This document shows positions 1 through 5,046 of a stretch of DNA of 5,046 bases, piece by piece (the stretch's first letter is position 1; each line of letters starts with the position of its first letter). Position numbers and translations under genes: made by a program. The stretch comes from CAYMSF01 sp964542255. GTDB lineage: Bacteria > Verrucomicrobiota > Lentisphaeria > Victivallales > Victivallaceae. The stretch is taken from assembly GCA_964542255.1 (NCBI GenBank), contig CAZITV010000167.1, positions 1-5,046 of the forward strand, in the 5' to 3' direction. The notes beneath the pieces were generated by a model that was given only the letters and a program-made list of their open reading frames with translations, searched no databases and was not told the DNA's origin.

Positions 1-754
1 CCGAAGACATCGCGGTAATCCCACAAAAATCCTCAAGAAATTTCTGACCAATCGTTGCCTGAAGGCTGAAATATATTGAAAAACAGAGTGGAATTGTAAT
101 GAGCAGCGGATAATTGAGCTTGTTTTTTAATACAGTTGCCATGCTGTCAAAAATGTGATTGGTTTTCCTTATCTCATCTTTACGGTTGACTTTATACTTC
201 ATCGCCCATGTTACAAGAAGTACGCAACAGGTGGCGATGGCAACAGCCATGCATGAGTTGCGCCAACCGATATTTTCCACCAGCATCCGGAACGGTCTGG
301 TTCCGACGAGTCCCCCGGCATATCCGAGCAGGCACAGCAAACCGAAAATCATTGCAAAGTTTTTACCGCCGAAGTAATGGTCAGTTTCTTTGACCAGACA
401 TAAATACATCGTGCTGGCTCCCACGCCGACCAGTGCCCGGCTCAAATAGAGCCCCCAAACGCCACCGGACAGCGGAAACAGGATTGAGCCCAGGCAAAGC
501 AGTATTCCGCTCAAGAGAACTACCCGTATTCCGCCAAAACGGTCAGCCAGATATCCGGCAAACGGCTGCATCGTGGCGTAAACGAAAAGATAAATAGCGC
601 TGAGTGCCGTCACGCCTGAAGCGGAAATGGCGAATTCGGTCTGAATATCATTAAATATCGGACCGGGCACCGCAACGCGTTGAAAGAATGAAAAAAAATA
701 GAGTCCGGTTATGGACAATATCATTCCCGCTTCATAAGTTTTTTTGCTGAACAT
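1..754 (-). CDS. MFS transporter, partial (N-terminal 251 residues; C-terminus beyond window)
   Basis: Inner-membrane permease of the Major Facilitator Superfamily, expected to move a small solute by secondary transport. The frame is open from ATG at 754 to the window edge, and an in-frame TAG lies a short way upstream of the ATG. The translation begins MFSKKTYEAG. Hydrophobic helices lie near residues 9-27, 45-66, 77-97, 101-121, 132-152 and 164-183, then a basic loop (about 186-212) and a seventh helix near 213-233. The loop between helices 2 and 3 carries the MFS motif A, GYLADRFGGIR at residues 67-77, with Asp71 and Arg72 intact. A complete protein would be roughly 400-430 residues, so about 40% is missing. 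It starts 39 bp after the stop of the secreted hydrolase-like gene with only a weak GGAT upstream, so it is probably the third gene of the operon. Family assignment is firm; the substrate is unknown, and sugar, sugar acid or another small product of the neighbouring enzymes is inference. Confidence 0.9.
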   Translation of the reverse strand, partial: MFSKKTYEAGMILSITGLYFFSFFQRVAVPGPIFNDIQTEFAISASGVTALSAIYLFVYATMQPFAGYLADRFGGIRVVLLSGILLCLGSILFPLSGGVWGLYLSRALVGVGASTMYLCLVKETDHYFGGKNFAMIFGLLCLLGYAGGLVGTRPFRMLVENIGWRNSCMAVAIATCCVLLVTWAMKYKVNRKDEIRKTNHIFDSMATVLKNKLNYPLLITIPLCFSIYFSLQATIGQKFLEDFCGITAMSS

Positions 755-793
755 GCTTTTATCCGGCTGAAGGTTTATACTCTATAAGGTTGA

Positions 794-1870
794 TTACTTA
801 AAATATTTTTTAAAGACCGTAGCGATTGCCTGGTTGTTTATGACATCTTTAGCGCCACAAACTTGAATTTCCCGGCAACCATTTTCAAGCATTGTTTTGA
901 GCTCCATGTCCACCCGGATTCCATCCTTGACTGGAAACTTGCCGGGCATGTCATAGTAGCCGATCATGCCGACGCCCTGCTGCCGTTGATAATATTTTGC
1001 AGCGTCGCCGGAAATGATTCTGCTGTATTCCGCTATCTTTTCTTTTGGCCATAACGTGTACCATGCAGCCGTCTGACCGCAATAATCAATATTCAGCCGG
1101 TTCCCGTACAGAGGCTCTGGAACAAATACCGGCCAGATATGAATAGTCGTTTTTATATCTGCTTTTAGGGAACGGGCATAATCCGCCAGATAGTTTATAT
1201 AATCAACCAGGGTGTCTCGAAAGAAAATGGATTCAGCCTCATTTTTAGCCATTTCCGGATGTTTATTGCAGTATTCCGTCAGCAGTCTTTGGCACTCGCC
1301 GCAATGGCAACGGTGATAATTCTGATAGCCGAAACCGTCAAAAGCGAGACCTTCGATTCCAGGGACGGCCACAATTTCGTCAATTATTGGTTTAAAAAGC
1401 GCTCTGGCTTCCTGATTGTTTAAACAGATTATTTTGGTTTCCAAAACTTCATTTGTCATTTTTGGTTCACCGCCAAACTGATATGGGACAATGTATTTAT
1501 TTTTCCCGGCCGCGATAAATTTTGCAGCGGCATCTTCATCTCCGGTCATAATCTGCCATGGAACAGAACGATCGGGGTAGCGTTTGTTCCACAATTTTCC
1601 CATTCCGCCCATCGGAGCAAGGCTTGAAAAAATTTTAATATTATGCCGGTTTCCGCATTTTACTGCTTTTTCAAGAAATACCGGATTATTAGACCATGTT
1701 ATCAAAACATCAAAACCAACGGCAGCCGCGTCGGCAATGAATTTATCTGTATTCTTCTCATCAATTCCCCATCCAGTCAGGGTGATATTCTTGTTGTTAT
1801 CGGCAAACCCGCTTGGTATCACCCATGAGATGGTAATTATCAAAAAAAATATCATCACTTTGTAGATCAT
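794..1870 (-). CDS. Secreted putative glycoside hydrolase-like (TIM-barrel) protein with a CxCxxC cluster
   Basis: A 358-residue exported protein. Residues 1-23 form a signal peptide: a short basic start (MIYK), a hydrophobic core, then SGFA followed by DNN, with cleavage likely after Ala23. No lipobox cysteine is seen. The mature part reads like a TIM barrel: beta-strand-like segments such as FDVLITW (53-59) and IKIFSSLAP (78-86) alternate with helices. The segment GIEGLAFDGFGY (171-182) places Asp178 at a strand end, a usual position for a catalytic or substrate-binding acid in glycoside-hydrolase-like barrels. It is followed directly by CHCGEC (188-193), a CxCxxC cluster that could bind a metal or fix a loop. 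IHIWPVF (243-249) is probably a later strand. I recognise the general fold but no numbered GH family, so the activity is open. The ATG at 1870 has GGGGA 5 bp upstream. The gene lies 15 bp after the ceramidase-fold gene, so the two are cotranscribed. It could be a non-catalytic carbohydrate-binding barrel. Confidence 0.75.
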   Translation of the reverse strand: MIYKVMIFFLIITISWVIPSGFADNNKNITLTGWGIDEKNTDKFIADAAAVGFDVLITWSNNPVFLEKAVKCGNRHNIKIFSSLAPMGGMGKLWNKRYPDRSVPWQIMTGDEDAAAKFIAAGKNKYIVPYQFGGEPKMTNEVLETKIICLNNQEARALFKPIIDEIVAVPGIEGLAFDGFGYQNYHRCHCGECQRLLTEYCNKHPEMAKNEAESIFFRDTLVDYINYLADYARSLKADIKTTIHIWPVFVPEPLYGNRLNIDYCGQTAAWYTLWPKEKIAEYSRIISGDAAKYYQRQQGVGMIGYYDMPGKFPVKDGIRVDMELKTMLENGCREIQVCGAKDVINNQAIATVFKKYFK

Positions 1871-1875
1871 TCGAA

Positions 1876-1880
1876 TCCCC
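1876..1880 (-). promoter_or_regulatory. Ribosome binding site of the secreted hydrolase-like gene
   Basis: GGGGA on the minus strand lies 5 bp before ATG 1870, inside the 15 bp gap after the upstream stop codon. It supports the start that gives a clean signal peptide. Confidence 0.5.
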
Positions 1881-1885
1881 GATAT

Positions 1886-3268
1886 TTATTTAACCTTTGC
1901 AAGATAAATTTTGTTTGTCACGTTCTGTTTAATTTTACGCCATGCGGCAAGCAACTGGTCTGCTGTTTTTACTGAAAAAGGATTGGAGCGCGGGGTAGTC
2001 TCGTAGCCACCACGCCCGTAATTACATGAATTGGGAATATAAACACCGGGCAGTTTTAAACTTCCGGTTCCGTTGGCATGCGACACAACCATAGCGTTAT
2101 ATTCAGGGAATATTCTCTTTTTCAATTCCAGACCTATTTCCGTAAACGGTTCACAAGGCAAAGCGAGGATACAGCATTCGCCGAGAAAAATTCCGACGAG
2201 ATTAAATTTCCCGGACTCTTTATTATTGGCCATTTCAACAAGGGTTCTGGCGAAAAACTTTAATACCGCAGGTGTTTTTCTGACCAGGTCTTCCGAGGTT
2301 AATGATGTCCCTTTGGCCGGTTCCGGAGTATCCTTGTATTTTTCCAGGATATTTTGGGCTTCAGTTAATTCATCATCGGATATCTCTCGCGGGGCACAGG
2401 CAATTTCCATACTCTGAATGAATAACGTGAATTGAGCAACCTGGTGCAAATCTTTCAGTGCATTTTTAACCGTATTGGCATAACCGCAACCGATACGTTC
2501 CGCCTCCTGATAGGAAGATTGACCAATATCGGTGCTGATATCGAAATGATTAATATTGCCGGCGGCGCCAATCAACGGCATAACCATCGAATCATCACCC
2601 AGTTCAAGCTGTAACTGGCGAATAAAAAAGCCGGGCCAGTCGGCGGACACCTTGCAACCATCAACAGTATCGCTGTGATTGACAATATTGGCGAGAAGAA
2701 CTTTCAACTTGCCAGCTTGTTTTATACCAATCAGGGGAATTTCATAATCGGTTTCCCCCTCAGGCCTGACCACATCGGGATTAAGTTTTCCGGGGTTGGT
2801 CAGGACGGTACCGTCTTTCATCCAATACCGGCGATTAAAACAGAAGCGTTTGTCTTCCGTCAAGCCGGTAAAGATTTCTCCCGGCAGCATATTGGTCAGT
2901 GCTTCCCGCAGTGCTTCAGCCCCCTGCCTGACTGCAAAAGGAACATAATCCTTGTGGCTACCCGGCCTGACAGCTCTTACTTCAGGTGCGGTGTGGGTAT
3001 GTGTTGCCGTGATTATCATGTTTTCACGACAAAGTTCTTTAATGTCGGCGATTTCATTATAAAAGAGTTCCAACAGTTCATGGGATACACTAATCAAGTC
3101 GAATTGGACAATTGCGCAATAGTGCCCGCCTTGCTGCAATACTAATGCCCTTACTTCGATATCATCCAGAATGCCTTCCCACATCCGGACATTGAAATAA
3201 CCAGCCAGCGAAACCGGCATAATGGGGTTTATGCATTTTCTGCCAATACCATAATATAAATTTTGCAT
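1886..3268 (-). CDS. Neutral/alkaline non-lysosomal ceramidase-fold protein (PF04734-like), cytoplasmic
   Basis: A 460-residue protein matching the N-terminal catalytic domain of neutral ceramidases. Visible family landmarks in order: start GIGRKCINP (7-15), THTHTAPE (89-96), NHSDTVDG (197-204) followed by SADWPGFF (208-215), GAAGNINHFD (234-243), LPCEPFTEIG (370-379) and a C-terminal GVY...GGYET (408-424). By analogy with the Pseudomonas enzyme the zinc ligands would be His90, His198, Glu373 and a tyrosine near 410; all are present. The serine nucleophile in the family GDVSPN motif aligns with GNINHF here, so Ser appears replaced by Asn238 or Asn240 depending on register. There is no signal peptide, unlike classical bacterial and animal neutral ceramidases, and the C-terminal Ig-like domain is missing (classical enzymes are about 650-700 residues). 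It is therefore probably a cytoplasmic metallohydrolase acting on something other than ceramide. It is first in the operon. The ATG at 3268 has AAGGA about 12 bp upstream. Confidence 0.85.
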   Translation of the reverse strand: MQNLYYGIGRKCINPIMPVSLAGYFNVRMWEGILDDIEVRALVLQQGGHYCAIVQFDLISVSHELLELFYNEIADIKELCRENMIITATHTHTAPEVRAVRPGSHKDYVPFAVRQGAEALREALTNMLPGEIFTGLTEDKRFCFNRRYWMKDGTVLTNPGKLNPDVVRPEGETDYEIPLIGIKQAGKLKVLLANIVNHSDTVDGCKVSADWPGFFIRQLQLELGDDSMVMPLIGAAGNINHFDISTDIGQSSYQEAERIGCGYANTVKNALKDLHQVAQFTLFIQSMEIACAPREISDDELTEAQNILEKYKDTPEPAKGTSLTSEDLVRKTPAVLKFFARTLVEMANNKESGKFNLVGIFLGECCILALPCEPFTEIGLELKKRIFPEYNAMVVSHANGTGSLKLPGVYIPNSCNYGRGGYETTPRSNPFSVKTADQLLAAWRKIKQNVTNKIYLAKVK

Positions 3269-3280
3269 AATAAAGACTTA

Positions 3281-3285
3281 TCCTT
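3281..3285 (-). promoter_or_regulatory. Ribosome binding site of the ceramidase-fold gene
   Basis: AAGGA on the minus strand lies 12 bp before ATG 3268. The spacing is long, but there is no better-placed start in frame, and the encoded N-terminus (GIGRKCINP) matches the usual family beginning. Confidence 0.5.
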
Positions 3286-3297
3286 ATGTTTCTATCT

Positions 3298-3326
3298 ATT
3301 ATATCTTTAGAACGCGTTGTAATCAA
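3298..3326 (-). promoter_or_regulatory. Sigma70-type promoter of the leftward operon
   Basis: On the minus strand, -35 TTGATT (3326-3321; 4 of 6 consensus bases) is followed by a 17 bp spacer and a perfect -10 TATAAT (3303-3298). Transcription should begin near 3291, giving a leader of about 23 nt that contains the AAGGA ribosome site (3285-3281) before ATG 3268. The moderate -35 fits an activator-dependent promoter. Confidence 0.65.
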
Positions 3327-3341
3327 CCTTCCGGCGTTGTA
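3314..3341 (-). repeat. Direct repeat GCGTTGTA, 20 bp period, reaching the leftward -35 box
   Basis: The 8-mer GCGTTGTA occurs at 3314-3321 and 3334-3341 on the plus strand. It adds a third TACAAC (3321-3316, minus strand) that touches the last base of the leftward -35 box, and the rightward promoter has no equivalent copy there. Binding at this copy would clash with polymerase or represent a promoter-overlapping activator site. Confidence 0.45.
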
Positions 3342-3362
3342 TTTTTGCAGGTAAATGTAGTA
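3336..3362 (-). promoter_or_regulatory. Candidate activator site, leftward promoter (tandem TAC(T/A)AC)
   Basis: Read on the minus strand, TACTAC (3362-3357) and TACAAC (3341-3336) lie in direct repeat 21 bp apart. Both are preceded by an A tract (AAAATAC). The proximal copy ends 9 bp before the -35 box. Centres fall near -68 and -47 from the predicted start, the range used by AraC/XylS-type activators. The layout matches the rightward promoter base for base in spacing. Confidence 0.5.
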
Positions 3363-3426
3363 TTTTATCGTTTTTTTGACGAATGCAGTTGTTCGGACCG
3401 GACAATGGCTGAATATATACACTATT

Positions 3427-3465
3427 ATACCAATCGTTTGTCAATCAATGAAAGCGGATTGGTAT
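3427..3465. repeat. Perfect 9 bp inverted repeat in the middle of the divergent region
   Basis: ATACCAATC (3427-3435) and GATTGGTAT (3457-3465) are perfect complements separated by 21 bp, with arm centres 30 bp apart. The spacer is too long for a convincing RNA hairpin and no T tract follows, so a two-site operator is likelier than a terminator. It lies between the two sets of TACAAC sites. Confidence 0.45.
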
Positions 3466-3484
3466 TACTGTGAAGGTTGAAAAA

Positions 3485-3511
3485 TACAACTGATTTTGCA
3501 TAAGATACAAC
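3485..3511 (+). promoter_or_regulatory. Candidate activator site, rightward promoter (tandem TACAAC)
   Basis: TACAAC at 3485-3490 and at 3506-3511 form a direct repeat with a 21 bp period, two helical turns. The second copy ends 9 bp before the -35 box at 3521. The 11-mer AAAAATACAAC ending at 3490 also occurs in opposite orientation at 3346-3336 in front of the leftward promoter. A shared regulator is the simplest reading; no regulator gene is in the window. Confidence 0.55.
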
Positions 3512-3520
3512 CGCAACAAA

Positions 3521-3549
3521 TTGCTTTTAACTCATTTCAGTAATATAAT
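3521..3549 (+). promoter_or_regulatory. Sigma70-type promoter of the DUF4838 gene
   Basis: The -35 TTGCTT (3521-3526; 3 of 6 consensus bases) is followed by a 17 bp spacer and a perfect -10 TATAAT (3544-3549). Transcription should start near 3556, leaving a leader of about 44 nt before ATG 3600. A weak -35 with a perfect -10 suggests dependence on an upstream activator, for which a candidate site lies just 9 bp upstream. Confidence 0.65.
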
Positions 3550-3587
3550 CATAGCAAGGAACGAAGTCTGTATTTCAAAAAACGAAA

Positions 3588-3592
3588 AAAGG
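3588..3592 (+). promoter_or_regulatory. Ribosome binding site of the DUF4838 gene
   Basis: AAAGG ends 7 bp before ATG 3600. It fixes the start of a frame that begins at once with a signal peptide. Confidence 0.6.
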
Positions 3593-3599
3593 TAGTATC

Positions 3600-5046
3600 A
3601 TGAATAAAGTTGTACTTGCTACATTTCTCCTCTTAACCTTGCCGGTAATATCACGTTCCGTGGATTTAGTCAAAGACGGTAAGCCGGTTGCCGAAATTGT
3701 AATTTCCGAATCGGCAAATCCCGGCGTCAAAACCGCGGCGAATGAACTGCAAAGCAATCTAGAGAAAATATCCGGCGCAAAGCTGCCCATAGTCAGCAAA
3801 GTCTCTCCTGATGTCAAAAATCAAGTTTATGTCGGCGAGAGCGACTACACTGGAAAACTCGGAGTCAAACTGGATGATGTCAAATATGACGGATTCAAAA
3901 TTATCGCCGATAAAAATTATGTAGTCCTCGCCGGCAAAGAGATTCAAAATGAAAAAAATTCATTCTCAAAATTCAAAGATGTTGCCAGTAAGGAGCGACA
4001 GAAAGTATGGGAAGAATATACCGGACACAAATGGAGATTTCCGCCAATTATAGATCATCAGGACGGCAACCAGGAATGCGGCTTTCATTTGGGGGATGGA
4101 ACCGGGACGCTGTATGCGGTTTACGAATTGCTGCAACAACTCGGCTTTCGCTGGTATATGCCGGTCATGGAACTGGGCATCGTTATCCCGCAAAGTAAAA
4201 ACATCACTATTAACGACCAGAACTTCAAGCGTGAGCCTGAATTTTCACAGCGAATGTCCTCAGATCCTCGTATAGGAAGAAATAAAGATGAGTTTCTATG
4301 GTATAAATCCATGGGGGTTGGAACCTCTCGCGTCATGCCTGTTTATCACAGTCTCAGCGGTCCGTTGCTGCACCGGAGCACAAAGGACAGGAACGATCAA
4401 CCCGATGAATATTTTGGAGTGGTGAATGGCAAGATCGACTATAACATACCCAAATTGACCAGTGAAAAGTTGCGGGCGGATTTTCTCAAATACATCGAAT
4501 TTGTAGATAAGGCCTTCCCCGGAATCGAATACGCCTGCATCGGTCAGCCCGACGGCTGGTCAAACATGGACAGCGCCGATGCCGCCGCCGGCTGGGACAA
4601 ACAAGCGGAGCGCGGACAGTTCGGACGTTTCAGTAACTACACGTGGGATTTCATTCTTGATATCCGTAAACGTTATATGCAAAAATATCCGGACAAAAAG
4701 TTTACCGTTTTCGCTTATGCCTACACCCATCGCCCCCCCACTAATATAGATAAAATCCCGGAGAATATCACCGTCGGCTTTTGCCAAACCAGTCAATTCT
4801 GGATGTTGCCGAACGAAGAATTGCGTGACCGCGATGAATGGTTAAAAAAACTAAGCAACAAAGATCAGCTGATAATCTGGGAATATTACCTGCAGCATGC
4901 GCCGATGCGCAATTTTCCGCCGGCGCCGGTGATCTTTACTAAATTAATGCAGCAGAATTTTAAAGGACTCTATGACCATTGTGCCGGATTTACGCTGGAA
5001 GTTGCCTGGGCAACACCGAAGGAACGGGAACTCAACAATCTGGGAA
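3600..5046 (+). CDS. Secreted DUF4838 / alpha-glucuronidase-like protein, partial (N-terminal 482 residues)
   Basis: An exported protein open to the right edge of the window. Residues 1 to about 20 (MNKVVLATFLLLTLPVISRS) form a signal peptide. Residues 21-110 resemble the GH67 alpha-glucuronidase N-terminal fold: the stretch AANELQSNLEKISGAKLPIV (46-65) and VYVGES (76-81) are typical. Residues 170-197, with TLYAVYELLQQLGFRWYMP (170-188) and then GIVIP (193-197), are the hallmark that leads into a DUF4838 barrel. The barrel starts near 220 and includes PVYHSL (247-252), YACIGQPDGW (311-320), FSNYTWDFILDIRKRYM (344-360), a KYPDKKFTVFAYAYTHRPP stretch (362-380) and IIWEYYLQH (425-433). Relatives are long, often 600-900 residues, so the C-terminal part is missing. 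Some relatives carry a CxCxxC cluster after the DG motif; here that place reads SNMDSADAAAGW. The ATG at 3600 has AAAGG 7 bp upstream. It is transcribed divergently from the operon, from a promoter of matching design. The fold is well supported; glycan hydrolysis is inference. Confidence 0.85.
   Translation, partial: MNKVVLATFLLLTLPVISRSVDLVKDGKPVAEIVISESANPGVKTAANELQSNLEKISGAKLPIVSKVSPDVKNQVYVGESDYTGKLGVKLDDVKYDGFKIIADKNYVVLAGKEIQNEKNSFSKFKDVASKERQKVWEEYTGHKWRFPPIIDHQDGNQECGFHLGDGTGTLYAVYELLQQLGFRWYMPVMELGIVIPQSKNITINDQNFKREPEFSQRMSSDPRIGRNKDEFLWYKSMGVGTSRVMPVYHSLSGPLLHRSTKDRNDQPDEYFGVVNGKIDYNIPKLTSEKLRADFLKYIEFVDKAFPGIEYACIGQPDGWSNMDSADAAAGWDKQAERGQFGRFSNYTWDFILDIRKRYMQKYPDKKFTVFAYAYTHRPPTNIDKIPENITVGFCQTSQFWMLPNEELRDRDEWLKKLSNKDQLIIWEYYLQHAPMRNFPPAPVIFTKLMQQNFKGLYDHCAGFTLEVAWATPKERELNNLG

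Larger units (their letters stand above)
3269..3599. other. Divergent intergenic regulatory region
   Basis: This 331 bp AT-rich gap separates the start codons of the leftward operon and the rightward DUF4838 gene, and is the only gene-free stretch over 300 bp. It holds two outward-facing sigma70-type promoters, TACAAC-type hexamer pairs upstream of each, an extra GCGTTGTA repeat over the leftward -35 box, and a 9 bp inverted repeat in the middle. I see no credible small gene; a short leftward frame from 3422 overlaps the ceramidase-fold start out of frame and lacks family resemblance. Confidence 0.85.

Noticed and set aside
159..393. Two overlapping plus-strand frames near the left edge
   Set aside because: They are antisense to the MFS gene, which has transmembrane helices and motif A.
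755..793. Possible terminator between the hydrolase-like and MFS genes
   Set aside because: The 39 bp gap has no GC-rich stem followed by a T run on the minus strand, so read-through is likelier.
2073..2417. A 114-codon plus-strand frame
   Set aside because: Antisense shadow of the C-terminal half of the ceramidase-fold gene.
2675..3145. A 156-codon plus-strand frame
   Set aside because: It is wholly antisense to the well-supported ceramidase-fold gene, whose motifs lie in the opposite frame; no ribosome site or family match is seen.
3394..3403. Tandem CGGAC CGGAC
   Set aside because: Only two 5 bp units, unrelated in position to either promoter; expected by chance.
3162..3422. An 86-codon leftward frame beginning MYIFSHCPVR
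   Set aside because: It overlaps the start of the ceramidase-fold gene out of frame, spans the strong promoter elements, and shows no domain or good ribosome site.
3424..3429. A perfect minus-strand TATAAT
   Set aside because: No acceptable -35 lies 16-18 bp upstream; it overlaps the left arm of the inverted repeat and is likely incidental in AT-rich DNA.
3414..3444. A second leftward promoter with a perfect -35 TTGACA (3444-3439)
   Set aside because: The best -10 (TATATA, 3419-3414) needs a 19 bp spacer, and the 17 bp position gives only TGTATA; much weaker than the promoter at 3326-3298.

Overview
The window carries four protein-coding genes around one divergent promoter region. Three genes read leftward on the minus strand as a tight operon. 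In transcription order they are a neutral-ceramidase-fold protein without an export signal (3268 to 1886), a secreted TIM-barrel-like putative glycoside hydrolase (1870 to 794), and a Major Facilitator Superfamily transporter (754 to the left edge, C-terminal part missing). One gene reads rightward (3600 to the right edge, C-terminal part missing) and encodes a secreted DUF4838 / alpha-glucuronidase-like protein. Both edge genes are open to the window boundary. No RNA gene, mobile element, CRISPR array or terminator was seen.

The 331 bp between the divergent genes (3269-3599) is the most structured part. Each side has a sigma70-type promoter with a perfect TATAAT and a 17 bp spacer. Upstream of each -35 box are two TACAAC-type hexamers in the same layout on both strands: hexamer, 15 bp, hexamer, 9 bp, -35 box. 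The 21 bp repeat period is what an AraC/XylS-type activator on direct-repeat half-sites would use, so I infer that both arms are co-activated by one regulator encoded outside the window. A separate 9 bp perfect inverted repeat lies midway between the two promoters.

The organism is a bacterium of moderate G+C. Secreted DUF4838 proteins, signal-less ceramidase-fold proteins and small secreted GH-like proteins with Cys clusters are families I associate with Lentisphaerota (Victivallales) and other Planctomycetota-Verrucomicrobiota members. That placement is inference from gene content, not from a marker gene.

A working model is an uptake and catabolism locus. The two secreted proteins (DUF4838 and GH-like) would act on a glycan or glycoconjugate outside the cytoplasm. 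The MFS permease would import a small product. The cytoplasmic ceramidase-fold protein would hydrolyse or modify it. The substrate cannot be read from the sequence. The ceramidase name should not be taken literally, because the serine nucleophile of true neutral ceramidases appears to be replaced.
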